Part shown: positions 1-8,168 of the stretch, one piece after another
How positions within the stretch are numbered: position 1 is the stretch's first letter
Layout of the letters: every line of letters starts with the position of its first letter
Origin: Empedobacter brevis NBRC 14943 = ATCC 43319
GTDB taxonomy: Bacteria; Bacteroidota; Bacteroidia; Flavobacteriales; Weeksellaceae
Assembly: GCF_000382425.1 (NCBI RefSeq)
Contig: NZ_KB908307.1
Span: 1-64,000 of the forward strand
Direction: 5' to 3'
DNA: 64,000 bases
The notes under the pieces: model-generated
The model's database searches: none
What the model was told of the DNA's origin: nothing
The model's input: only the letters and a program-made list of their open reading frames with translations
Position numbers and translations under genes: made by a program

Positions 1-1461
1 TTCTTCCTTCATTTTCAAATGATTAATCGAAAATAAATCCATCATTGTAGGTGTTCGATAAATCCCATTTTCATAGTATAAATTGCTGTCGAACACTATG
101 TTTACAAATTCTCTTTTCTGTAAAGTATTAGCTTTAGAATAAACAAACTTCATATCCGTTAATTGATTCAGATTCTTTTCTAAGATTTTAAAAGCAACTT
201 GTTGATCAGTACTATATCGCTCTATTGACCCTTTAAGAGTTATAATTTCATCATTGTAACTAGAAAACCAACGTTGATACGTATCCTTACTTACTTCGTT
301 TTTAATCCATTTTTCTTCTACCGAAAATAACTTCTCTTGAACTGCTAATAATTGATTTTGTTTTTCAACAACCTTTTTTCTATTGTTTGATAGCTCAATT
401 TCAAGTGATTTATTCGTTTCAGATTTAATTTTATTGAGTTGAACAGATGATAAGCTCATTAATTCACAAATTTGAAGAAGTTGATGATGAGCTTTTATAG
501 CACTAATGTTATTGTGTCGTGAATGTCGGCATTTATAATAGTAAAAATATTTTCCTGATTTCCCTCTCGATGGGGCTCCTGATAATGGTGTTCCACAATG
601 GCATTTTAATATCCCTCGTAGAGGAAGTTCATCATCTATGACTACACGCTGTTTAGTTGGATTTTTAAATTTTTCTTGAACCATCACCCATGAAGCCTTA
701 TCGATGATTGGTTCATGGATCGCATCAAATAATCCCCCAGGATAATTTTTATACGCTTCTACTTTTAATAATCCTGCATAGACAGGATTTTTTAGAACAC
801 GTTCAATCGCCATATTTCCCTTGGTAGTAAATCCAAGATTTCTAGCTTCTTCTTTTATCAAATAAAGGGGCGTGTTTTTAAGAAAAGCGTCATAAATATG
901 GCGGACAATTTTAGCTTCTGTTTCTTCTACAATTAGTTTTCGTTCTTTTCGTTCTCCAATTTTCCTGTAGCCAAAAGGAGCATTTTTAAAAACAAATCGT
1001 CCTTCTTTTACTTTAGCAGTATAAATACCGCCTTTCACCTTTATACTTCGATTAATGTTGTCTTCTTCAGCTAGAAGTAATTGTAAACCTGCTCTGAAAA
1101 AACTACCAGGCGTGTCGTAATCGAAGATTATTCCCTCTGTAACGCTTACAACTTGAATGTTGTATTTTTTCTGAAGTAATTTCACCATACTCATCGCTTC
1201 ACCTGCATCGCGACTAAAACGATCCAATTGGTCGACAAGAAGATAATCAACAGTTTTATAATGTTTCTTAATAAAGTCTTTGAGTTTAATAAAATCAGGA
1301 CGATCAAATGTGCGAGCACTTTTACCACGATCAATAAAAGTGTCGATTAATTTAACTTCATTAAATTCTAACCATTGATCAGTATAAAGTTCTTGCCGTT
1401 CTATTGAACCATTACTCTGTCCGAGCTGACTAAACCTAAGGTATCTTATTGCTCTTTTCAT
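1..1461 (-). CDS. Large serine recombinase (site-specific integrase), C-terminus beyond window
   Basis: The reading frame starts at ATG 1459-1461 and stays open for 487 codons to the window edge, so its 3' end is missing. The N-terminus has the resolvase signature YLRFS with the likely nucleophile Ser11, followed by the DQLDRFSRD motif near residue 80. A recombinase domain starting at APFGYRK (about residue 159) and a zinc-ribbon with CHCG and a later CRH (about residues 287-315) follow, then a coiled-coil-like tail. This is the domain order of large serine integrases, which move phages and integrative elements between att sites without host factors. It probably mobilises the accessory block at 1-12.3 kb. 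A small upstream reading frame overlaps its first 26 bases. The family call is firm; the element boundaries are not visible. Confidence 0.93.
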   Translation of the reverse strand, partial: MKRAIRYLRFSQLGQSNGSIERQELYTDQWLEFNEVKLIDTFIDRGKSARTFDRPDFIKLKDFIKKHYKTVDYLLVDQLDRFSRDAGEAMSMVKLLQKKYNIQVVSVTEGIIFDYDTPGSFFRAGLQLLLAEEDNINRSIKVKGGIYTAKVKEGRFVFKNAPFGYRKIGERKERKLIVEETEAKIVRHIYDAFLKNTPLYLIKEEARNLGFTTKGNMAIERVLKNPVYAGLLKVEAYKNYPGGLFDAIHEPIIDKASWVMVQEKFKNPTKQRVVIDDELPLRGILKCHCGTPLSGAPSRGKSGKYFYYYKCRHSRHNNISAIKAHHQLLQICELMSLSSVQLNKIKSETNKSLEIELSNNRKKVVEKQNQLLAVQEKLFSVEEKWIKNEVSKDTYQRWFSSYNDEIITLKGSIERYSTDQQVAFKILEKNLNQLTDMKFVYSKANTLQKREFVNIVFDSNLYYENGIYRTPTMMDLFSINHLKMKEE

Positions 1462-1609
1462 AGTATTCCTTTAAAGTGGTAGATAAAATGATCTCTATAA
1501 TCAAATTTACAACTTTTTCTTCCTTCTTAGCTTGTCTTTTTTGATTTATATCGACATTATCTTTTTGATTATCAGATATTTTTAAATATTCATCACCTTT
1601 CTTCATCAT
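1436..1609 (-). CDS. Small ORF overlapping the start of the serine recombinase
   Basis: A 57-codon frame begins MMKKGDEYLKISDN and ends in a stop inside the recombinase gene, overlapping it by 26 bases in another frame. It is charged and Lys/Glu rich at the start, with a hydrophobic stretch VVNLIIEIIL near the end. The overlap would allow translational coupling, and small proteins directly ahead of an integrase can be directionality or accessory factors. I recognise no family, and the frame could be a chance one. The next ATG upstream is followed by a stop after five codons, which limits alternative starts. Confidence 0.4.
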   Translation of the reverse strand: MMKKGDEYLKISDNQKDNVDINQKRQAKKEEKVVNLIIEIILSTTLKEYYEKSNKIP

Positions 1610-1829
1610 CTTATTCTTTATTATTCATAAAGTTTTTAAACATTTGAATCGTTTAATAAAAAGTAGTTCTAAATGATGAAGAAGCTATAAATAGGCATTT
1701 ATTGGAAGTATATGTCAGGTATTGGTTTTGATTAATTAAGGAATTAATCAAGAGGTTAGTTTTGTTGTTTGGTGATCTCTAACGCAAAAAATAGTATACT
1801 AGCTAAAATGTATTTTTTGATGTATCTTC

Positions 1830-1922
1830 TTCGACAATCCTTCGACCGTTGTTCGACTGATGTTCAACAAAACGTACTTTTTCTCGAACCATTGTCGAAG
1901 GACACTCGAACAAACCTCGAAG
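1830..1922. repeat. Eight-site helically phased array (4 direct + 4 inverted TTCGA heptamers)
   Basis: TTCGAC or TTCAAC occurs at 1830, 1841, 1852 and 1863, exactly 11 bp apart. After a 15-bp gap the opposite orientation, TCGAAC or TCGAAG, occurs at 1884, 1895, 1906 and 1917, again exactly 11 bp apart. The shared core read on one strand is STTCRAS. Such helical phasing of inverted half-arrays is expected of a cooperative protein-binding site. It sits in the 506-bp gene-free stretch 1610-2115 upstream of the recombinase, so it may be a recombinase accessory, partition or operator site. The rest of that stretch holds only hairpins. Confidence 0.7.
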
Positions 1923-1994
1923 AAATAGACTATTTTGTCCTTCAAAAAAAATAGACGATAAGATAACAAGTATATCTTATTGTGTAAAAAAGAA

Positions 1995-2022
1995 AACCTC
2001 GCTTAAAATATTTAGTGAGGTT
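1995..2022. terminator. Hairpin at the end of the OLD-type operon
   Basis: AACCTC and GAGGTT, extended inward by CT/AG pairs, form a stem around an AT-rich loop. A second, compact hairpin, TGCCC-TCT-GGGCA, lies at about 2070-2082. Both are downstream of the leftward gene that ends at 2116 and could end its transcript, though neither has a strong U tract. Confidence 0.4.
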
Positions 2023-2115
2023 GTATATTCATTGTTTTTTATCTTAAATAATTTCCAATACATCTCATGCCCTCTGGGCAAGACGAAATCTTAGTTATTA
2101 TAGGCAGTAATATTG

Positions 2116-3954
2116 TTAGGATCCAATTTCCAAAAGCTTAGTTTCTAATTCCTCAATTGAAGACCATTCTGTACAATTAATAGGTGTTTCGCTTTCGAAG
2201 TTGATTAATGCTTTCAGAAGAGTTTCAACTTTATTAAAATAAATATGATTTTCTTCAAGTTTTTTTAATGCATTATATGGTTTTTCTTCATTTGCTATTT
2301 CTTCAAAATAGGCTTCTTCAAAATTTGGAAGAGAAGCTAAGAGTCTAGTAGAAGTACCTGCTGGTTTTGAATTTATAGCCTCCAAAATATTAGGATTATT
2401 TCCCCAAGCAGGATTAGCCATTTCTTTTCCTTTTTTGGTTGTAATTCTCGGCAAGTCACAATCGTGAAGAACAGAATAATCTGAACCAAAATGATTAAGA
2501 ATCTTGATAAGCGAGACTATAGTAGCTTTTCCACGAGCTCTAATAATATTTATATTATTATATAATTCAGGTTTTTGTCTTTTGATATAATTGAAAGCTG
2601 TATATTCTGTATCCCCTTCGACAACTATAACTTTTCCACCAAAAAAGAATTCAGCAACATAAGGGTCACATAAATTAAGTAATTTTAAATTTCTTTTATC
2701 TTCATCATCTAAGTTAACCTTATCAGGTCTAAAAACAGTAGTTCCAATAATATCACCATTCTCTTGTTTTTCAACTTTAATAATTGTTGTATTGTCTTTT
2801 GAAAAATCTATAAAAATTGGTGAATGAGTTGTAACCATAACTTGCCAATTACCAGTTTCAGGTAATTCGTAAAGTAAGTTACAAGCCTCTCTTATAGCAT
2901 TTGGATGTAAACATAATTCAGGTTCATCAATTAGTAATAAATGAGGTCTGTTTAAAGCCCCTTCAGGTTTTGCTTTTTGATTGTTTTCCGATATGAATTT
3001 TAGGGCTGTCCATAATAAAGTTCTACGTGCACCACTTCCTTGTCTATCGATTGTACTTAAATATCCATCTTCGGGTCCCATTAATAACTGTGTATCTGCT
3101 TTAAAAAGATTAATTGCATTATCTAAATTATCTTCGGCTTTGGCGTCAAAATCGATTTTATATTTTGGAAAAACTTTACTTATAAGTGTTGTTAATTCTT
3201 GATTTACTTCATCAATTTGATCTTTAGCCTCATCAAGAATTTTTTTCTGTAACTCTTTAACTTGTCTTAAAAGCTTTTGATATTCGTTTTCTTCTTCTCC
3301 TTCTTGGTTTAGATTTTTGTAATTTTTAACTCTTTCAGTCAAGGCTTGCATAATTAATTTCTTAATTTCATCTGCTTGCTTTTCTGGCGAATCAAAAGCA
3401 TCTACTTTATGAGGTTCAGGTCTTCTTGAATTTGCGACATTTGGCGCTCCCCAAGGAACATTATCGCTCCAATCTTTTACTTCAACGTCAAATCCTTGTC
3501 TTTTAGGTTTTCCTTCACTTTCCCAAATGAATTTTTCCTTAACTATAAAATCTCCATTTTCTTGAATTTCTATCCATTTTTCTCCTGGAGCATTATCGTA
3601 GACTCTTGTATGTATTTCTATTTCAGGTAAATTTTCTGGGTCGATTTTGTTATGCGGGAAATCTTCTAAACTCAAGTTTGCTTTATTTGAGCCTTGAGAC
3701 ATAGCTAATTCATAAGCTTTAAGAATAGAACTTTTTCCTACATTGTTTGCTCCAACTAAAACTACTATATCATTTAAATCTATTTCGACAGGTGTACTTC
3801 CAATACATCTGTAGTTTTTGATAATTAATTTTGTAAGTTTTGGTTTTGCAACTTCTGGGTTATCTGAAACTAAAGAAACTTCTTCAATCTTTTTTGTTTT
3901 TGCCATTATTTTTTGAGTTTTATTGAGTATAATAGATGGTATGTTCTCAAACAT
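2116..3954 (-). CDS. OLD-family ATPase with C-terminal TOPRIM nuclease domain
   Basis: This 612-residue protein has an SMC/ABC-type ATPase followed by a TOPRIM domain. The Walker A motif GANNVGKSS is near residue 68, an ABC-signature-like DRQGSGARRT near 300, and Walker B LLLIDEPELCLHP near 340. The TOPRIM glutamate is in KVIVVEGDTEYTAF near 440, and the acidic pair is in LHDCDLP. A Glu/Lys-rich coiled coil lies between the two ATPase halves. OLD proteins are ATP-regulated DNA nickases, many of them in anti-phage systems (GajA of Gabija is one). No GajB-like helicase lies beside it; instead a DUF4365 nuclease-like gene is 151 bp upstream on the same strand. Translation could also start at the internal MAKTKK (residue 17). 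The family is firm and a defence role is inferred. Confidence 0.88.
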   Translation of the reverse strand: MFENIPSIILNKTQKIMAKTKKIEEVSLVSDNPEVAKPKLTKLIIKNYRCIGSTPVEIDLNDIVVLVGANNVGKSSILKAYELAMSQGSNKANLSLEDFPHNKIDPENLPEIEIHTRVYDNAPGEKWIEIQENGDFIVKEKFIWESEGKPKRQGFDVEVKDWSDNVPWGAPNVANSRRPEPHKVDAFDSPEKQADEIKKLIMQALTERVKNYKNLNQEGEEENEYQKLLRQVKELQKKILDEAKDQIDEVNQELTTLISKVFPKYKIDFDAKAEDNLDNAINLFKADTQLLMGPEDGYLSTIDRQGSGARRTLLWTALKFISENNQKAKPEGALNRPHLLLIDEPELCLHPNAIREACNLLYELPETGNWQVMVTTHSPIFIDFSKDNTTIIKVEKQENGDIIGTTVFRPDKVNLDDEDKRNLKLLNLCDPYVAEFFFGGKVIVVEGDTEYTAFNYIKRQKPELYNNINIIRARGKATIVSLIKILNHFGSDYSVLHDCDLPRITTKKGKEMANPAWGNNPNILEAINSKPAGTSTRLLASLPNFEEAYFEEIANEEKPYNALKKLEENHIYFNKVETLLKALINFESETPINCTEWSSIEELETKLLEIGS

Positions 3955-4105
3955 ACAACAACCATTTAATAAAAAAATACGTTTTCACGTAAAAACAAAA
4001 ACCTCCTTAAAAAAAGCTTCTAAACATGTTATTATTTATACTATTTTGTGTTTTTGTACCTAAAATTGGAGTTGTGCAACAGTTACCCATGTTATGCGTT
4101 CGCTT

Positions 4106-5101
4106 TTATTTTTCATCAATTATTTCAGGCATTGTTGGATAAGATGTCATTAAACTAATCATTTTGGGTAGAAACCATTCACGACAAATGTCTTCATACA
4201 TGGTCCCCAAGTTAGTTAGTTGATGCCATAAAACAATAATTTTATCTTTCGCAATTCTCCAATCTATTTCATCATTTTCTAAAATAGTTTTTACTTGAAT
4301 TAGGTCAAATTTTGCTTGTGGTAATACTTGCCACTCATTGTGTTGCCATATATCCAAATCTTCTATTTGAGAAATAAAGTATAATATTTGAGTTTTAATT
4401 TCATATGGTTGATAGACTTTATCTTTTTCTATTTCATCTCGGTATGTCCAAACTGGATAATCTTTGTAGCCAAAAATATGTTTGATTTCGTTTTTTTGAA
4501 ACGAAAATTTAGAAAAAGCCGCAAGAAGTTTAGCTCTTTTGCCATAAAATTTGAGAGCGTTGTTCGCTATATCAGGGTTGGATAATTTATTTAACGATGG
4601 TATATTAAATGTCACTGAACCTTGTTCTGTATATTTAGGGTTTTGTGGTAAAATTATTTTATCAATGTAATCGTTTACACAAACAAAATATGTCTCTCTA
4701 TTTTTTATATCTACAACAAATAATAAGACAGGAACACTACCACCTAAAGATTGAAAGGTGAAAATTGAAGTTGTGTCAAAAGGATATTTTATTACGTCAA
4801 GTTTAGTATAAGATTTTCTATTTTCATTCCATATTCCTTTAGCAACATTTCCAACTTCATAAATAATTTCTTGCTTTAATTGTAATTCTTTTACCGATTT
4901 TACTTGGACATAAATGAATTCACCTAAAGTCTCAGCAACATCCTCATCTATTAATTCAAAAAGTTCGATAACCAAATCAATTCCATAATCTGGACGATTA
5001 AATTCTCTAATTACCCAGTGCTTTGGAATTTGACATTTTATAATTTCATATGATTCATCCTCCATTACATGTTGAAGAACTCTTTGTTTCTTTCTAATCA
5101 T
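4106..5101 (-). CDS. DUF4365 domain protein, predicted PD-(D/E)xK nuclease-like
   Basis: The first 70 residues carry the DUF4365 pattern. Asp38 and Asp42 lie in RPDYGIDLVIE, and Gln66 and Lys68 in YVQVKS, matching the D...E...QxK layout of PD-(D/E)xK nuclease folds with apparently intact catalytic residues. The remaining 260 residues are not recognised and may bind a partner or target. The gene sits between an XRE regulator and the OLD-type gene, all on the minus strand. Short repeats lie on both sides, including GTTGTGCAA at 4071 and 5227, which gives it a cassette-like look. DUF4365 proteins are frequent in accessory and defence islands. A nuclease role is inferred from motifs only. Confidence 0.75.
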   Translation of the reverse strand: MIRKKQRVLQHVMEDESYEIIKCQIPKHWVIREFNRPDYGIDLVIELFELIDEDVAETLGEFIYVQVKSVKELQLKQEIIYEVGNVAKGIWNENRKSYTKLDVIKYPFDTTSIFTFQSLGGSVPVLLFVVDIKNRETYFVCVNDYIDKIILPQNPKYTEQGSVTFNIPSLNKLSNPDIANNALKFYGKRAKLLAAFSKFSFQKNEIKHIFGYKDYPVWTYRDEIEKDKVYQPYEIKTQILYFISQIEDLDIWQHNEWQVLPQAKFDLIQVKTILENDEIDWRIAKDKIIVLWHQLTNLGTMYEDICREWFLPKMISLMTSYPTMPEIIDEK

Positions 5102-5273
5102 TTAGTTTATTCTAAAGTGACGTATAACATTGTTTTCACGCAGCTAATACAATATATGTTTCATAAAAAAATATCAGTAATTAGCCTAAATAACAAATAT
5201 ACAAACAAAACTAATTCATAACCATTGTTGTGCAAGTGTTTTTTTAATTAAAAAAAGCTCCTTATTAGAGCCT

Positions 5274-5522
5274 TTATTCATTATTATATTTATTAACATC
5301 AAAATCGAAATCTAAAAGAATTTTTGGATGAACATTTAAAGCTTTAGCTATTCGAATTAAATTACGTATAGTTAAGTTCGTTTTTCCTTTTTCATACTTA
5401 TTAATATCGCTTGAATCAATTCCACTTAAGAATTCTAAATCATCTAAAGTTTGATTGTTTTTTTCTCTAAGATATGAAATTTGCTTTCCTATTTGAATTA
5501 AAAATTCATCTGTTATATCCAT
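5274..5522 (-). CDS. XRE-family helix-turn-helix regulator
   Basis: This 82-residue protein is almost entirely one HTH_3 domain (about residues 8-70), with recognisable pieces QISYLREKNNQTLDDLE, SGIDSSDINKYEKG and NLIRIAKALNVHP. It is the first gene of a leftward set that continues with the DUF4365 and OLD-type genes. A perfect 16-bp palindrome lies 48 bp upstream of its start and is the obvious candidate operator for autoregulation. The same palindrome overlaps a promoter pointing the other way, toward the sigma/TnpB-like operon. Start ATG 5520-5522 is chosen because the HTH is then complete. Confidence 0.85.
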   Translation of the reverse strand: MDITDEFLIQIGKQISYLREKNNQTLDDLEFLSGIDSSDINKYEKGKTNLTIRNLIRIAKALNVHPKILLDFDFDVNKYNNE

Positions 5523-5569
5523 TTCTAAAGTATTTCAAAGCAAATTGAGATTATTATTAAAAATTTCTT

Positions 5570-5610
5570 TAGGGATATATCCCTATAATTGAAAAATATT
5601 GTTATATTTG
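5570..5610 (+). promoter_or_regulatory. Palindromic operator plus rightward -7 promoter element
   Basis: TAGGGATATATCCCTA (5570-5585) is a perfect 16-bp palindrome. TATATTTG at 5603-5610 matches the Bacteroidota -7 consensus TAnnTTTG on the plus strand, so the palindrome would overlap the -33 region of a rightward promoter. The adjacent XRE protein is the likely ligand. No clear TTTG -33 element is present, which fits a regulated promoter but also weakens the call. Confidence 0.5.
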
Positions 5611-6273
5611 TATAAGCGAATTGATAATTAGACTTTTAATCGTCATAATTAAAACGATGTAATCTCGAACCGAAACGACCAATTTTCTATCGAGAGTATC
5701 GTGAAATCGCTCCATGTCTCAAAAGTTTTGTACTTTAGCATACGGCATGGGCGGTTTTCACATATGCTTTAGGTAGAAGCTTAAATTTATTTAAGTAGGG
5801 TTTGGTCGCCCTCGGTACTAAAGTGTGAAGCCGCCTTGCTTTTTTTGCAAGTATTTCTTCATATACGAGAAACATCGTTCCATAAAACCAAACACAAAAT
5901 GAGAACGAAACAATTTCCATTCATCCGAAAAAAACCACCAGATAAAGTCTGTTTGTTTTTAACCATTCTTTTAAAGAAAAATACTCCGTATTTATAACAT
6001 TTTTTAAACACGGAACGTAAAGCAAAGGGCTATCCTTTCTTTACTCGCTCTCTATCAGAGCCTCAGTATTGAGACTTTGACAACATTTGTTTTACCTTTT
6101 TTATTCGGACATTAAAAGTAAAACGTTTCATGTCATTTTCCAAATTTATTGGGGCTACTACCTACTTTAAGTTGTAAGCAATGAGTATAGTTGAAATGAC
6201 TAAAATTCATTTTAAGTTATGAAAACCTAAAAACTTGCAATAAATCAAAACTATTATAGTAAAATCCATTATT
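5611..6273 (+). other. Gene-free leader with an imperfect structured element (5749-5851)
   Basis: No convincing protein-coding frame lies in these 663 bases. GGGCGGTTTTCACA (5749-5762) and TGTGAAGCCGCC (5824-5835) are inverted copies that enclose a perfect CTTAAAT-TT-ATTTAAG hairpin (5780-5795) and a GGG/CCC stem. CTTGC/GCAAG (5835-5851) makes a further hairpin. The region separates the putative XRE-controlled promoter from the sigma gene, so it may be a long 5' leader or an independent RNA. It could equally be a leftover from the mobile element. The stretch from 5860 to 6273 shows nothing else I can name. Confidence 0.35.
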
Positions 6274-7056
6274 ATGCTAGAAAAAGAATTTGAATTATTA
6301 AAAAAAGGTGATTCTACTGCTTTGGAACGTATTTATGTCAGATATCATAAACGAATCTTTTGGTTTGGAAAACGAATAATTAAAGATGAATTTGTAGTAG
6401 AATGTTTGGTTCAAGATGTGTTTCTGAAACTTTGGGAATATCGAGAGAAGATGGAATCCCCTGATCATATCTTTTTCTTTTTGAGGTTTGTAATGAAATA
6501 CAGTTGTTATTCGCATTATGCTAAACCGAAGAATAAGTTTTTTAGAACTGTGAATTCGTTAGAGGATTATGAGAATTACCAAAGTTATTTGGCTGGATAT
6601 GATCCCGCTGATGTATTGGAAAACCTGAACGAACAAGAAACACAACAGCACTATTTTAATGAAATTATAAAAGTATTGCCCTTATTAAGTGCTGAAAGAA
6701 AACATTTGATAGAACTCTGTTTAAAACATAGATTTCAGTACAAAGCGATTGCCAATGCAATGGGAAGAGGAATAACTGAAACAAGTAACGAAATTAAAAG
6801 TGCTATTGAAGATCTTAAGAAGATTTTAAGTCATCAAGATAAGTTAATTATTAAAACCAAAACAGTCTGTACAGAAGAGAAGTTAGAAAAGATGACCAAA
6901 ACACAATCGTTGATTTTAAAACTTCGATGCGAGCATAAACAATCTTTTGCAAACATCGCAGAAGAATTACAATTGTCACAGAAAGAAGTACACAATGAGT
7001 TTATAGTCGCCTATAAATTTACCCAACAAAATAAAGTTCAATCCCTAAACTATTGA
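6274..7056 (+). CDS. ECF-type sigma factor with extra C-terminal HTH, partner of dead TnpB/Cas12f
   Basis: The first 75 residues match sigma region 2: LLKKGDSTALERIYVRYH, then VECLVQDVFLKLWEYRE. Residues of about 125-190 match region 4, with LPLLSAERKHLIELCLKH and a YKAIANAMG helix-turn-helix. Unlike ordinary ECF factors of 160-200 residues, it continues for about 70 residues with a second region-4-like HTH (TKTQSLILKLRCEHKQSFANIAEELQLS, given here in two overlapping pieces: TKTQSLILKLRCEH and SFANIAEELQLS). No anti-sigma gene is next to it. Its TGA stop overlaps by one base the ATG of the nuclease-dead TnpB/Cas12f-like gene, so the two proteins are probably made together and work together. 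Inferred role: recruiting RNA polymerase core to sites chosen by the partner's guide RNA. Confidence 0.85.
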   Translation: MLEKEFELLKKGDSTALERIYVRYHKRIFWFGKRIIKDEFVVECLVQDVFLKLWEYREKMESPDHIFFFLRFVMKYSCYSHYAKPKNKFFRTVNSLEDYENYQSYLAGYDPADVLENLNEQETQQHYFNEIIKVLPLLSAERKHLIELCLKHRFQYKAIANAMGRGITETSNEIKSAIEDLKKILSHQDKLIIKTKTVCTEEKLEKMTKTQSLILKLRCEHKQSFANIAEELQLSQKEVHNEFIVAYKFTQQNKVQSLNY

Positions 7057-8156
7057 TGATGGAAAAATCTACTTTAATACTCACTCGAAAAATACAGTTA
7101 ATTGTTGATTTACCTACCCAAGAAGAACGTCAAGAGGTTTTGGAAATACTTTATAAATGGAGAAATAGGTGTTATAGAGCCGCTAATTTGATCGTTTCAC
7201 ATTTGTATATACAAGCGATGGTGAAAGAGTTCTTGTATCTTTCAGAAGGGGTTATACACAAGTTGGTTGATGAAAAGAAAGATGAAGCAGGAATCTTACA
7301 ACGTTCGCGAATAAATACCACTTATCGTGTGATATCAGATCGTTTTAAGGGTGAAATTCCGATGAATATCTTATCGTGTTTAAATAGTAGACTCCAAAGT
7401 ACGTTTAACAAAGATTACCAAGAATATTGGAGAGGAGAAGCTTCTTTAAAAAACTTTAAAAGAGATATGGCATTTCCTTTTGGATTGGAAGGTATTAGTA
7501 AATTATCTTATCATCCCGAGAAAAAAAGTTTTTGTTTTCGATTATTTCAACTTCCATTCAAAACCTATTTAGGAAAAGATTTTACAGGTAACAAAAAATT
7601 ATTGGAACAAGTAGTAAGTGGTGAAGTTAAACTTTGTACGTCGCAAATAAAAATAGAAAAAGGTAAAATATTTTGGTTAGCTGTTGTTGAAATTGAAAAA
7701 GAAAACCATCAATTACAACCCGAAATGATAGCAGAAGCTTCCTTATCATTGGAATATCCATTGGTTGTAAAAGTAGGTAAATCTCGACTTTCTATCGGAA
7801 CCAAAGAAGAATTTTTGTATAGAAGATTAGCGATACAAGCTTCCCGTAAACGAACACAAGCAGGAGTAACCTATGCGAAATCGGGCAAAGGAAGAACGAG
7901 AAAACTAAAAGCGCTAGAAAAAATGAGTGAATTAGAACGTAATTACGTACATAATCGATTACATGTTTACAGTAGAAGGTTAATCGATTTTTGTATCGAT
8001 AATAAAGCAGGAACACTTATATTATTGGATCAAGAAGAAAAGATGAAGCTAGCCAAAGAAGAAGAATTTGTACTGAGGAATTGGAGTTATTACGAACTGA
8101 TGACTAAAATAAAATATAAAGCTGACAAAGCAGGAATTGAGCTTATTATAGCATAA
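7056..8156 (+). CDS. Nuclease-dead TnpB/Cas12f-like RNA-guided DNA-binding protein
   Basis: This 366-residue protein has TnpB/Cas12f architecture. An N-terminal helical/wedge part has KWRNRCYRAANLIV; the C-terminal RuvC part has FLYRRLAIQASRKR, GKGRTRKLKALEKM and the bridge-like NRLHVYSRRLIDFCI. Catalysis is lost. RuvC-I has VVKVGKS where an active enzyme has IDLG, placing Lys239 at the Asp. RuvC-II has TLILLDQ where IVLED is expected, placing Leu324 at the Glu. The chain ends at GIELIIA just before the zinc finger and third Asp. ATG 7056 is used, overlapping the sigma stop (ATG 7059 is an alternative). Two guide-RNA-like units follow directly. An ordinary IS200/IS605 nuclease is excluded by the missing residues. 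Such dead homologues are known as RNA-guided repressors (TldR) and as sigma-coupled dCas12f. Confidence 0.88.
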   Translation: MMEKSTLILTRKIQLIVDLPTQEERQEVLEILYKWRNRCYRAANLIVSHLYIQAMVKEFLYLSEGVIHKLVDEKKDEAGILQRSRINTTYRVISDRFKGEIPMNILSCLNSRLQSTFNKDYQEYWRGEASLKNFKRDMAFPFGLEGISKLSYHPEKKSFCFRLFQLPFKTYLGKDFTGNKKLLEQVVSGEVKLCTSQIKIEKGKIFWLAVVEIEKENHQLQPEMIAEASLSLEYPLVVKVGKSRLSIGTKEEFLYRRLAIQASRKRTQAGVTYAKSGKGRTRKLKALEKMSELERNYVHNRLHVYSRRLIDFCIDNKAGTLILLDQEEKMKLAKEEEFVLRNWSYYELMTKIKYKADKAGIELIIA

Positions 8157-8168
8157 ATTATAATTTTT

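Noticed and set aside
1769-1954. 61-codon open frame
   Set aside because: It is produced by the 11-bp-spaced TTCGA array; no ribosome site or family likeness.
2116-3954. Gabija system
   Set aside because: The ATPase-TOPRIM gene fits GajA-like proteins, but no GajB helicase is present.
4071-5236. True integron attC sites
   Set aside because: Core-site agreement is partial and no integron integrase is in the window; kept only as cassette-like repeats.
5735-5920. 61-codon leftward frame in the sigma-operon leader
   Set aside because: It coincides with the structured inverted repeats and has unlikely composition for a gene.
7056-8156. Ordinary IS200/IS605 TnpB nuclease
   Set aside because: All three RuvC catalytic positions and the zinc finger are lost, and it is coupled to a sigma factor instead of tnpA.
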